Assembly (NCBI RefSeq): GCF_035918235.1
Contig: NZ_CP109485.1
Location: 3,782,001-3,846,000 of the forward strand
Direction of reading: 5' to 3'
From: Streptomyces sp. NBC_01445
Lineage (GTDB): Bacteria > Actinomycetota > Actinomycetes > Streptomycetales > Streptomycetaceae
Length of the DNA: 64,000 nt
Made by a program: the position numbers and the translations under genes. How positions within the stretch are numbered: the stretch's first letter is position 1; every line of letters starts with the position of its first letter. The notes beneath the pieces were generated by a model. It was not told where the DNA came from. It was given only the letters and a program-made list of their open reading frames with translations, and did no database searches. Positions 24,929 to 32,550 of this stretch are shown here, piece after piece.

Positions 24929-26554
24929 CTACTCGACCGGCTCGACCCCGGCCCGCAGAAGCCCGTACGTGTAGGCGTCCTCGAGAGCGCCCCACGACGC
25001 GGCGATGACGTTCTCGGCGACGCCGACGGTGGACCACTCGCCCGCGCCGTCGCTGGTGGAGATCAGCACGCGGGTCGTGGAGGACGTGCCGTGCTTGCCC
25101 TCCAGGATGCGGACCTTGTAGTCGACGAGCTCCAGCTTGGCGAGCTGCGGGTAGATCCGCTCCAGGCCGACGCGAAGGGCGCGGTCGAGGGCGTTGACCG
25201 GGCCGTTGCCCTCGGCCGTGGCGACGATGCGCTCGCCCTTGGCCCACAGTTTCACGGTCGCCTCGTTGGCGTGGCTGCCGTCGGGGCGGTCCTCGACGAT
25301 GGCCCGCCACGACTCGACGCGGAAGTAGCGCCGGGCGCGGCCCTCGGCCTCCTCGCGCAGGAGGAGTTCGAAGGAGGCGTCGGCCGCCTCGTACGTGTAG
25401 CCCTTGAGCTCGCGCTCCTTGACGCGCTCGACGACGCGGCCGACGAGCTCGCGGTCGTCGGAGATGTCGACGCCGAGCTCCTTGCCCTTGAGCTCGATGG
25501 ACGCGCGGCCCGCCATGTCGGAGACCAGCATGCGGATGCGGTTGCCGACGAGGTCCGGGTCGATGTGCTGGTAGAGGTCCGGGTCGACCTTGATCGCCGA
25601 GGCGTGCAGACCCGCCTTGTGGGCGAACGCCGAAACTCCCACGTACGGCTGATGCGTGGAGGGCGTGAGGTTGACGACCTCGGCGATGGCGTGGGAGATG
25701 CGGGTCATCTCGCGCAGGGCGCCCTCGGGGAGGACCTTCTTGCCGTACTTGAGCTCCAGGGCGGCGACGACCGGGAAGAGGTTGGAGTTTCCGACGCGCT
25801 CGCCGTAGCCGTTGGCCGTGCACTGCACGTGGGTCGCGCCCGCGTCGACGGCGGCGAGGGTGTTGGCGACGGCGCAGCCGGTGTCGTCCTGGGCGTGGAT
25901 GCCGAGGCGGGCCCCCGTGTCGGCGAGGACCGTGGCGGTGATCGCCTGGACCTGCGCGGGCAGCATGCCGCCGTTGGTGTCGCACAGGACGACCACGTCG
26001 GCGCCCGCCTCGTGCGCGGCGGTGACGACGGCCTTGGCGTACGTGGGGTTGGCGCGGTAGCCGTCGAAGAAGTGCTCGCAGTCGACGAAGACGCGGCGGC
26101 CCTGCTCGCGCAGGTGGGAGACGGTGTCGCGGACCATCTCCAGGTTCTCCTCGAGCGTGGTGCGCAGGGCCAGTTCGACATGGCGGTCGTGCGACTTGGC
26201 GACCAGGGTCACGACCGGGGCGCCGGACTCGACGAGCGCCTTGACCTGCGGGTCCTCGGACGCCTTGGCGCCGGCGCGGCGGGTGGCGCCGAACGCGACG
26301 AGCTCCGCGTGCTTGAAGTCGATCTCCTGCCGGGCGCGGGCGAAGAACTCGGTGTCGCGGGGGTTGGCGCCGGGCCAGCCGCCCTCGATGAAACCCACGC
26401 CGAAGTCGTCCAGGTGCCGGGCGATGGTCAGCTTGTCCGCGACGGTCAGATTGATGCCCTCACGCTGCGCGCCGTCGCGCAGCGTGGTGTCGAAGACGTG
26501 GAAGTCGTCGTCGACGCGGGAAGCGGGGAAATGGTCGTCGGTTGCGTCCGTCAT
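24929..26554 (-). CDS. cimA: Citramalate synthase
   Basis: A 541-residue member of the LeuA/homocitrate synthase family: DTTLRDGAQREGINLT near the start supplies catalytic and metal-binding residues, GIHAQDDTGCAVANT carries the metal-site His, and the C-terminal ~140 residues form the allosteric LeuA-type dimer domain. The long insert and the GGWPGANPRDTEFF signature favour citramalate synthase over 2-isopropylmalate synthase. It condenses pyruvate and acetyl-CoA to (R)-citramalate, a threonine-independent entry to isoleucine. The 294-base upstream region holds a leader ORF with two Ile codons and a U-tract terminator, so attenuation by isoleucine supply is likely. A LeuA role cannot be wholly excluded. 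Confidence 0.85.
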   Translation of the reverse strand: MTDATDDHFPASRVDDDFHVFDTTLRDGAQREGINLTVADKLTIARHLDDFGVGFIEGGWPGANPRDTEFFARARQEIDFKHAELVAFGATRRAGAKASEDPQVKALVESGAPVVTLVAKSHDRHVELALRTTLEENLEMVRDTVSHLREQGRRVFVDCEHFFDGYRANPTYAKAVVTAAHEAGADVVVLCDTNGGMLPAQVQAITATVLADTGARLGIHAQDDTGCAVANTLAAVDAGATHVQCTANGYGERVGNSNLFPVVAALELKYGKKVLPEGALREMTRISHAIAEVVNLTPSTHQPYVGVSAFAHKAGLHASAIKVDPDLYQHIDPDLVGNRIRMLVSDMAGRASIELKGKELGVDISDDRELVGRVVERVKERELKGYTYEAADASFELLLREEAEGRARRYFRVESWRAIVEDRPDGSHANEATVKLWAKGERIVATAEGNGPVNALDRALRVGLERIYPQLAKLELVDYKVRILEGKHGTSSTTRVLISTSDGAGEWSTVGVAENVIAASWGALEDAYTYGLLRAGVEPVE

Positions 26555-26661
26555 GCTGATCTGGCTCCTGTGTCGGATCTCGGTCTACCGGAATGACCGG
26601 CTCCACCGTCCCCCTATGATCCCTCGCGCTCCGGTCCTGGCGTGTGGTGGTCCAGGAAACG

Positions 26662-26688
26662 AAAAAACCCCTCGCGGGTGCGAGAGGT
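26662..26688 (-). terminator. U-tract terminator (attenuator) upstream of cimA
   Basis: On the minus strand ACCUCUCGC pairs with GCGAGGGGU through an ACCC loop (9 pairs, one G-U) and runs straight into UUUUUU. It lies 108 bases before the cimA start and about 160 bases after the MFS gene. The placement fits an attenuator; it may also serve as the terminator of the upstream operon. Confidence 0.75.
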
Positions 26689-26714
26689 CTGCGCGCGGGT
26701 CGAGACGACGATGT

Positions 26715-26741
26715 CCGCCCGTACGTGGTCGTACGTGGCGG
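26715..26741 (-). promoter_or_regulatory. Hairpin directly after the cimA leader ORF
   Basis: CCGCC-CGTACG pairs with CGTACG-GGCGG around a 4-base loop, with one bulged base. On the minus strand it starts one position after the leader ORF stop and precedes the terminator, the place of a pause or competing hairpin in an attenuator. Confidence 0.5.
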
Positions 26742-26777
26742 TCACTGCGGACCGGCGCGCCTGCTGCCAATAATCAT
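26742..26777 (-). CDS. Putative cimA leader peptide MIIGSRRAGPQ
   Basis: A 36-base open frame encoding 11 residues. Residues 2-3 are Ile read from two consecutive ATT codons, which are rare in this GC-rich DNA. A stable hairpin follows the stop at once and a U-tract terminator lies 53 bases further on. This is the layout of amino-acid-responsive leader peptides, and isoleucine is the end product of the citramalate route. No clear Shine-Dalgarno sequence precedes the ATG, which is the main weakness. Confidence 0.5.
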   Translation of the reverse strand: MIIGSRRAGPQ

Positions 26778-26848
26778 GGCGAACGAGAGCACATCGGCAG
26801 TGTGCCACAGCCCGGGCGTGGCCCGGACCGTGGTCTCACGATGTGGGC

Positions 26849-28225
26849 TCAGACCGCTTCGGCCGCGCGCTTCTCGGCCTCGGGCACGGCGACCTCGACC
26901 CGGTTGAGGTCGATGTCCCTCGTCTCGCGCATCGTCAGGTAGACGATCAGCGACACGGCGGCGCACCCGGCGACGTACCAGTAGAAGCCCGACTCCAGGC
27001 CCGCGTCCTTGAACCACAGGGCCACGTACTCCGCGGTGCCGCCGAAGAGCGCGTTGGCGATGGCGTACGGGAGGGCGACGCCGAGGGCGCGGATGCCGGT
27101 CGGGAACAGCTCGGCCTTCACGCACGCGTTGATCGACGTGTAGCCGGTGACGACGACGAGGGCGAGCAGGGCGAGGCCGAGGGCCGGCCAGAAGGAGCCC
27201 GCGTGCTTGAGCATCGTCATGATCGGCACGGTCAGGAAGGTGGAGCCGACCGCGAAGGTGATCAGGAGCGGGCGGCGGCCGATCCGGTCGGACAGCTTGC
27301 CGGCGAGCGGCTGGATGCAGGCGAAGACGATCAGCGCGCAGAACGAGACGAGCGTCGCGGTCTGCTTGCTCAGCCCGGCGGAGTTGGAGAGGTACTTGGT
27401 GAGGTACGTCGTGTACGTGTAGTACGCGACGGTGCCGCCCATCGTCAGGGCCATCACGAGGAACGCCTCGCGCTTGTGCGCCCACAGCGCCGTGAGGGTG
27501 CCCTTGCTGTCGGCGCCCGCGTCGTCGGCGGACTCCTCGTAGACGTCGGTCTCCAGCATGTTGCGCCGCAGATAGAAGATGATCGCGGCGCCCAGCGCGC
27601 CGATGATGAACGGGATGCGCCAGCCCCAGCTGTGCAGGGCGCCGTCGGACAGGGTGCGCTGGAGGACGATCTGGAGGCCGAGGCCCACGATCTGACCCGC
27701 GGTCATGGAGACGTACTGGAAGCTGGACGCGAAGCCGCGCCGGCTCGGGTCGGACGCCTCGGTGAGGTAGGTGGCGCTGGCCGCGTACTCGCCGCCGACC
27801 GAGAGGCCCTGCAGGAGGCGGGCGATGAGCAGGACGACGGCGCCGCCGTACCCGGCGACCGCGTAGGTGGGCGCGATCGCGATGAGGACGGCGGACGCCG
27901 ACATCAGCGTGACGGTCAGGGTGAGCGCCGCTTTACGGCCCTTGCGGTCACCCACCCTGCCCAGCAGCCAGCCGCCCACGGGCCGCATGAAGAAGCCGAC
28001 GGCGAAGATGCCGGCCGTGTTCATCAGCTGTGCCGTGGGGTTCCCGTCGGGGAAGAAGGCTCCCGCGAAGTACGTGGCGAAGCTCGCGTACACGAACCAG
28101 TCGAACCACTCGACCATGTTCCCGGCCGACCCGACCAGGATCTTCTTCCATTGCTCTCGTCCCATGGGCGGCCACGGTGCCGGAATGCTTTGCTCCGTGA
28201 CAAGGGTGTACCGCGCAACGATCAC
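26849..28225 (-). CDS. MFS metabolite:H+ symporter (ProP/KgtP-like)
   Basis: A 458-residue, 12-segment major facilitator of the metabolite:proton symporter group: N-terminal GNMVEWFDWFVYASFATYF, the GDRKGRK loop 2-3 motif, and RLLQGLSVGGEYAASATYL in segment 4. Known relatives carry 2-oxoglutarate, citrate, shikimate, proline or betaine. It ends a same-strand series ureAB-ureC-agmatine deiminase-TetR-MFS with a 57-base gap to the TetR gene, so it may take up a substrate for that pathway. The start is unsure: GTG 28225 has no good ribosome site, and ATG 28166 would also keep all segments. Confidence 0.85.
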   Translation of the reverse strand: MIVARYTLVTEQSIPAPWPPMGREQWKKILVGSAGNMVEWFDWFVYASFATYFAGAFFPDGNPTAQLMNTAGIFAVGFFMRPVGGWLLGRVGDRKGRKAALTLTVTLMSASAVLIAIAPTYAVAGYGGAVVLLIARLLQGLSVGGEYAASATYLTEASDPSRRGFASSFQYVSMTAGQIVGLGLQIVLQRTLSDGALHSWGWRIPFIIGALGAAIIFYLRRNMLETDVYEESADDAGADSKGTLTALWAHKREAFLVMALTMGGTVAYYTYTTYLTKYLSNSAGLSKQTATLVSFCALIVFACIQPLAGKLSDRIGRRPLLITFAVGSTFLTVPIMTMLKHAGSFWPALGLALLALVVVTGYTSINACVKAELFPTGIRALGVALPYAIANALFGGTAEYVALWFKDAGLESGFYWYVAGCAAVSLIVYLTMRETRDIDLNRVEVAVPEAEKRAAEAV

Positions 28226-28282
28226 GCGTACTTGTGTTCATAGTGTTCATGGAACGTCAGCGGATGCGGCGCGCGCGAAGGG

Positions 28283-28897
28283 CTACGCGTGGTTCTTGAC
28301 CAGTGCCTCGTCCAGGAACTCCCGTACATGGGACAGGATTTGGGCCCGGTCCGTGCCGCGCAGGCCGATCGCGACATGGATGGAGAAGCCGTCGAGCAGC
28401 GCCCGCAGCCGGGACGCGAAACGGTCGGGGTCGAGCGGCGGGAGCTCGCCGCGCGAGGTGCCCTCGGCGAGCAGCGCGACGAGGTCGCGGTGCCAGGCCA
28501 GCTCGATCGCGGCCTGCCGCTCGCGCGCGTCGCCGTCGGCCTCGGCGTTCTGCGAGCGGTTCCAGACCTCCAGCCAGAGCGTCCAGTGCGGGTCGCCCTG
28601 CGCGTCGGGGACATACAGGTCGACGTACGCGTCGAGACGCTCGCGGACCGTGCCGCCGCCGGACAGGAGCCGCGCCCGCTCCGCGCCCAGGCGGCCCTCG
28701 CTCCACTCCAGGGTCCGCAGGAGCAGCTCGTCCTTCGAACCGAAGTAGTAGAGGAGGTGGCCGCTGCTCATGCCGACCTCGCGGCCGAGCGCGGCCATGG
28801 TGAGCTTCTCCAGGCCGCGCTCGGCGATCATCTCCATGGCTGCGGCGAGGACCTCTTCGCGCGGAGGGGCGTTCTTCCGGCGGGCCTGGGCTGCCAC
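28283..28897 (-). CDS. TetR-family regulator
   Basis: A 204-residue regulator. The N-terminal TetR helix-turn-helix (EEVLAAAMEMIAERGLEKLT, then GREVGMSSGHLLYYFGSKDELL) is intact, followed by a ligand-binding domain rich in Trp and Arg. GTG 28897 has AGGAG 5 bases upstream; a longer frame from 28969 would run into the preceding agmatine deiminase gene. It begins 19 bases after that gene. The sequence DGFSIHVAIGLRG is typical of BetI-like members. It probably controls this operon and its transporter in response to a polyamine or ureido compound; that is inference from context. Confidence 0.87.
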   Translation of the reverse strand: MAAQARRKNAPPREEVLAAAMEMIAERGLEKLTMAALGREVGMSSGHLLYYFGSKDELLLRTLEWSEGRLGAERARLLSGGGTVRERLDAYVDLYVPDAQGDPHWTLWLEVWNRSQNAEADGDARERQAAIELAWHRDLVALLAEGTSRGELPPLDPDRFASRLRALLDGFSIHVAIGLRGTDRAQILSHVREFLDEALVKNHA

Positions 28898-28916
28898 GGG
28901 GACTCCTGCGGGTCTT

Positions 28917-29945
28917 TCAGTGTGCGGGCGTGATCTCGGGTTGCTGCTGGGTGATGCAGTGGATGCCACCGCCCCCGGCGAAGATCGTACGGGCGTCCAC
29001 GAGCTGGACGGTCCTGCCCGGGAAAAGACGGCGGAAGATCCCGGCCGCGACCTCGTCGTTCGGGTCGTCGAAGGAGCACAGGACGACGCCGTCGTTGCAC
29101 AGGTAGTGGTTGATGTACGAGTAGTCGACCCAGCCCTCGTCGTCCTTGAGGACGGTCGGCGCGGGGACCTCGACGACCTCCAGGGGCCGGCCCTTGGCGT
29201 CCGTCTCGCCCTTGAGCTGCGCGATGAGCTGCTTGCTCAGCTCGTGGTCGGGGTGGGCGGGGTCCTGCTGCGAGTGGACCAGGACGACGCCGGGCGCGGC
29301 GAACGCGGCGACGATGTCGACGTGACCGCGGGTGCCGTAGACGCCGTAGTCGCCGGTGAGGCCGCGCGGCAGCCAGATGGCCTTGGTGGTGCCGATCCGG
29401 GCGTGGATCTCCTGCTCGACCTCGGCCTTGGTGCGACCCGGGTTGCGGTCGGGGTCGAGCTGCACGGTCTCGGTGAGGAGCACGGTGCCCTCGCCGTCGA
29501 CGTGGATGCCGCCGCCCTCGTTGACGAGGAAGGAGGAGTGGACAGGGACGCCCGCGAGGTCCGCGATGTGGCGGGCTATCTTCGCGTCGTGCTCCCAGAC
29601 GGCCCAGTCCTGGGCGCCCCAGCCGTTGAACGTCCAGTCCACGGCGGCCAGTCGGCCGTCGCCGACCACGAACGTGGGGCCGATGTCGCGCATCCACGCG
29701 TCGTCGAGGTCGCGCTCGACGAGCTCGATGTCGTCGCCGAGGAGCGCGCGGGCCGAGTCGCTCTGGCCGGGGGCGGCGATCACGGTCACCGGCTCGAAGC
29801 GGCGTACGGCACGGGCCACGGACGCCCAGGCCTCGCGCGCCTCGGCCAGCTCCTCGTCGTTGGTGAACGTCGGGTTGGGGCTCGGCCAGGCCATCCAGGT
29901 GCGCTCGTGCGGGGCCCACTCGGGGGGCATGTGGAAGCTGCTCAT
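28917..29945 (-). CDS. aguA: Agmatine deiminase
   Basis: A 342-residue agmatine/peptidylarginine deiminase-fold enzyme. The catalytic Cys330 lies in GGGGIHCITQQQP near the C-terminus; RDIGPTFVV, GGGIHVDGEGT and the Gly-Asp-Tyr element GLTGDYG line the active site. It converts agmatine to N-carbamoylputrescine and ammonia. The gene starts 10 bases after ureC and is followed 19 bases later by a TetR gene, so it belongs to the urease-like operon. The carbamoylputrescine amidase (AguB) that usually completes the route is not in the window. Confidence 0.9.
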   Translation of the reverse strand: MSSFHMPPEWAPHERTWMAWPSPNPTFTNDEELAEAREAWASVARAVRRFEPVTVIAAPGQSDSARALLGDDIELVERDLDDAWMRDIGPTFVVGDGRLAAVDWTFNGWGAQDWAVWEHDAKIARHIADLAGVPVHSSFLVNEGGGIHVDGEGTVLLTETVQLDPDRNPGRTKAEVEQEIHARIGTTKAIWLPRGLTGDYGVYGTRGHVDIVAAFAAPGVVLVHSQQDPAHPDHELSKQLIAQLKGETDAKGRPLEVVEVPAPTVLKDDEGWVDYSYINHYLCNDGVVLCSFDDPNDEVAAGIFRRLFPGRTVQLVDARTIFAGGGGIHCITQQQPEITPAH

Positions 29946-29955
29946 GAGCGGGTCC

Positions 29956-31707
29956 TCACAGGAAGTAGAGACGGTTCAGGGAGACGGAGTCGGCCGGTTC
30001 GGAGCGGACCGGGTCGCCGTCTAGCGTGACGAGCCCGGTGGCCTGGTCGACGTCGATGGAGCCGGTGCGCGAGTTGAGCCGCAGGTCGGCGGGGCCGATG
30101 CCGCGGGTGCCGCGGACGGCGACGCGCCGGCGGCGGGTGGGCATCTTGTCGTTGCCCTGGTCGAGGGCGGCCTGGGCGACGAAGGCGACGGAGATGTCCG
30201 CCGCGGTCGCGCCGTGCGCCCCGAACTGCGGCCCCAGGACGAGGGGTTCGCAGGTGTCGGTGGCCGCGTTCGGGTCGCCGACGACGCCGTACGCGGGGAA
30301 GCCGGACTTGAGGACGAGCTGCGGCTTCGCGCCGAAGAACTCGGGGCGCCACAGCACGATGTCGGCGAGCTTGCCGGCCTCGATGGAGCCGACCTCGTGG
30401 GAGAGGCCGTGCGCGATGGCGGGGTTGATGGTCAGCTTCGCCATGTAGCGCAGGACGCGCGCGTTGTCGTCGTGCTCGCCGTCGCCGGTCTCCCCGTTCC
30501 GGGAAAGAAGGGGCCCGAGTTCGGCCTTCATCTTCCCGGCCATGGCGAAGGTCCTGCGCACGGTCTCACCGGCGCGGCCCATGCCCTGCGCGTCGGACGA
30601 CGTGATGCCGATGGCGCCCAGGTCGTGCAGGACGTCCTCGGCGCCCATCGTCCCGGCGCGGATCCGGTCGCGGGCCATGGCGGCGTCGCCCGGCAGGTCG
30701 GTCTTCAGGTCGTGGACCGAGACGATCATGCCGTAGTGCTCGGCGACGGCGTCGCGGCCGAAGGGCAGCGTGGGGTTGGTGGACGACCCGATGACGTTCG
30801 GGACGCCCGCCATCTTCAGGACGTTCGGTACGTGTCCGCCACCGCAGCCCTCGATGTGGAAGGCGTGGATGGTGCGGCCTTCGAGGACCCTGAGGGTGTC
30901 CTCGACGGACAGGCACTCGTTCAGGCCGTCGCTGTGCAGGGCGACCTGGACGTCGTGCTCCTCGGCGACGCGCAGCGCGGTGTCGAGGGCGCGGGTGTGG
31001 GCGCCCATGTCCTCGTGCACCTTGAAGCCGGACGCGCCGCCCTCGGCCAGCGCCTCGATCAGCGGGGCGTCGTGCGAGGACGAACCCCGGCCGAGGAAGC
31101 CGATGTTGACGGGCCAGGCGTCGAACGCGTTGAACGCGTGCCGCAGCGCCCAGGGCGAGTTGACGCCGACGCCCCACACGGGCCCGAACTCCTGGCCGAT
31201 GATCGTGGTCACACCGGAGGCGAGCGAGGCCTCCATGATGCGCGGCGACAGCAGGTGTACGTGGGTGTCGACGGCGCCCGCGGTGGCGATGAGGCCCTCG
31301 CCCGACACGATAGACGTGCCGGTGCCGACGACGACGTCGACCCCGTCGAGGGTGTCGGGGTTACCGGCGCGCCCGATGGCGTGGATCCGGCCCTCGCGGA
31401 TGCCGATGGAGACCTTCCTGATCCCCTGCACGGCGTCGATCACGAGGACGTTGCTGATCACGACGTCGCAGGTCTCGCGGACGGCCGCGGCCTTGAGGTG
31501 GAGTCCGTCGCGGGCGGTCTTGCCGAAGCCGGCGAGGAACTCGTCGCCGTACACCTGCGCGTCGGACTCGACGCGGACGGTCAGGCCCGAGTCGCCGAGG
31601 CGGACGCGGTCACCGGCGCGTGGGCCGTGTGTGGCGGCGTACGCGTGGGGGTCGATGTGCCGGCTGCCCGGCGCGCAGTGGTCGCTGTGCTTGGTGGGCC
31701 TGCTCAT
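29956..31707 (-). CDS. ureC: Urease alpha subunit, divergent paralogue
   Basis: A 583-residue urease catalytic subunit. All metal ligands are present: His149 and His151 (DTHVH), the carbamylated Lys229 (GFKVHED), His258 (ALHSD), His284 (FHIEG) and Asp372 (SSDAQGMGR). The mobile flap differs from textbook ureases: where MVCHH is expected the protein has VSVHDL, so the flap Cys is Val331 and the second His is Asp333, while the catalytic His is kept (His332). It overlaps ureAB by 4 bases (ATGA) and is followed after 10 bases by agmatine deiminase. No ureD, E, F or G accessory genes occur in the window. It may be a true urease using accessory proteins from another locus, or act on another ureido substrate. 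Confidence 0.88.
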   Translation of the reverse strand: MSRPTKHSDHCAPGSRHIDPHAYAATHGPRAGDRVRLGDSGLTVRVESDAQVYGDEFLAGFGKTARDGLHLKAAAVRETCDVVISNVLVIDAVQGIRKVSIGIREGRIHAIGRAGNPDTLDGVDVVVGTGTSIVSGEGLIATAGAVDTHVHLLSPRIMEASLASGVTTIIGQEFGPVWGVGVNSPWALRHAFNAFDAWPVNIGFLGRGSSSHDAPLIEALAEGGASGFKVHEDMGAHTRALDTALRVAEEHDVQVALHSDGLNECLSVEDTLRVLEGRTIHAFHIEGCGGGHVPNVLKMAGVPNVIGSSTNPTLPFGRDAVAEHYGMIVSVHDLKTDLPGDAAMARDRIRAGTMGAEDVLHDLGAIGITSSDAQGMGRAGETVRRTFAMAGKMKAELGPLLSRNGETGDGEHDDNARVLRYMAKLTINPAIAHGLSHEVGSIEAGKLADIVLWRPEFFGAKPQLVLKSGFPAYGVVGDPNAATDTCEPLVLGPQFGAHGATAADISVAFVAQAALDQGNDKMPTRRRRVAVRGTRGIGPADLRLNSRTGSIDVDQATGLVTLDGDPVRSEPADSVSLNRLYFL

Positions 31708-32393
31708 GCGCCCGTTCCCTTCACTCCGAGATATCCGCAGGCGGCTGCCCTGCGCAGGGCCTCCTCCTTGGCGCCCGGCGCGTCCAGCGGGCCGTCGACG
31801 AGCCCGGCGAAGCCGATCGCGACGCGCGCGCCGCCGATGGGCACGAGGCCCACCTCGGCGCTCTCCCCCGGCCCGAACCGCACCGAGGAGCCGGCGGGGA
31901 CGGCGAGCCGCATGCCGTACGCGGCCGCGCGGTCGAAGTCGAGCCGCGGGTTGGCCTCGAAGAAGTGGAAGTGGGAGGTGACGGAGACGGGGACGCTCGA
32001 CGTGTTGGTCGCCGTGAGCGTCACCGTGGCCGGCGGGTCGCTGTGCTCGGGGCCCGGGAGCAGCGCGCCCGGCGCCTCGTCGCCCAGCGACGAGCCGATC
32101 GGGTCGCTGACCACGGCGAGCCGCGATCCGTCGTCGAAGACGGCCTCGACGTGCACCTCCGTCACGACGTCGGAGACGCCGGGGAGCACATCGTCGGGGC
32201 CGAGGACGCAGCGCGCCGCCTCGATGGCCTCGGCGAGCCGCCGGCCGTCCCTGGCCGCCTCGCACACCGTGTCCGCGATCAGGGCCGTCGCCTCGGGGAC
32301 ATTGAGCCGCAGGCCCCGGTTCTTCCGGGCCCTGGCCAGCTCGGCGGCCCCGAACAGCAGCAGCCGATCACGTTCCGTGGGGGTCAGACGCAC
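31704..32393 (-). CDS. ureAB: Urease gamma-beta fusion subunit
   Basis: A 229-residue fusion. Residues 1-100 are the gamma subunit (MRLTPTERDRLLLFGAAELA, then LNVPEATALIAD), and about 110-225 the beta subunit (TVTLTATNTSSVPVSVTSHFHFFEANP). The two subunits are separate in many bacteria and fused in some. GTG 32393 has GGGAGGT 9 bases upstream. Its stop overlaps the ureC start, so the two subunits are made in step. The upstream region, shared with a divergent permease, contains a GlnR-like element. Confidence 0.9.
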   Translation of the reverse strand: MRLTPTERDRLLLFGAAELARARKNRGLRLNVPEATALIADTVCEAARDGRRLAEAIEAARCVLGPDDVLPGVSDVVTEVHVEAVFDDGSRLAVVSDPIGSSLGDEAPGALLPGPEHSDPPATVTLTATNTSSVPVSVTSHFHFFEANPRLDFDRAAAYGMRLAVPAGSSVRFGPGESAEVGLVPIGGARVAIGFAGLVDGPLDAPGAKEEALRRAAACGYLGVKGTGA

Positions 32394-32441
32394 GCCACCA
32401 CACCTCCCGTACAGGTTTAGAACTTCACTCTAACCATACGA

Positions 32442-32468
32442 TTCACAACTCGGAAACATTGACGTTTC
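32442..32468. promoter_or_regulatory. GlnR-box-like element upstream of ureAB
   Basis: TTCAC, six bases, GAAAC, six bases, GTTTC matches the first three half-sites of the Streptomyces GlnR pattern (GTnAC-N6-GAAAC-N6-GTnAC) with one mismatch in each outer half-site. GAAAC-N6-GTTTC is also a simple inverted repeat. It lies 49 bases upstream of the ureAB start and 82 bases before the permease start. Confidence 0.35.
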
Positions 32469-32550
32469 AGCTTGCGATGGGTCACATTGAACGCTGCTCT
32501 AAAGCACCCGACGTGACCGATGCAACGACGCAAAGATCAGGGGTCCCCCC

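Noticed and set aside
26614..26808. 64-codon frame upstream of cimA starting with GTG 26808
   Set aside because: It overlaps the better leader candidate, has no ribosome site, runs through the terminator and its U-run, and has no codon bias or branched-chain codon run.
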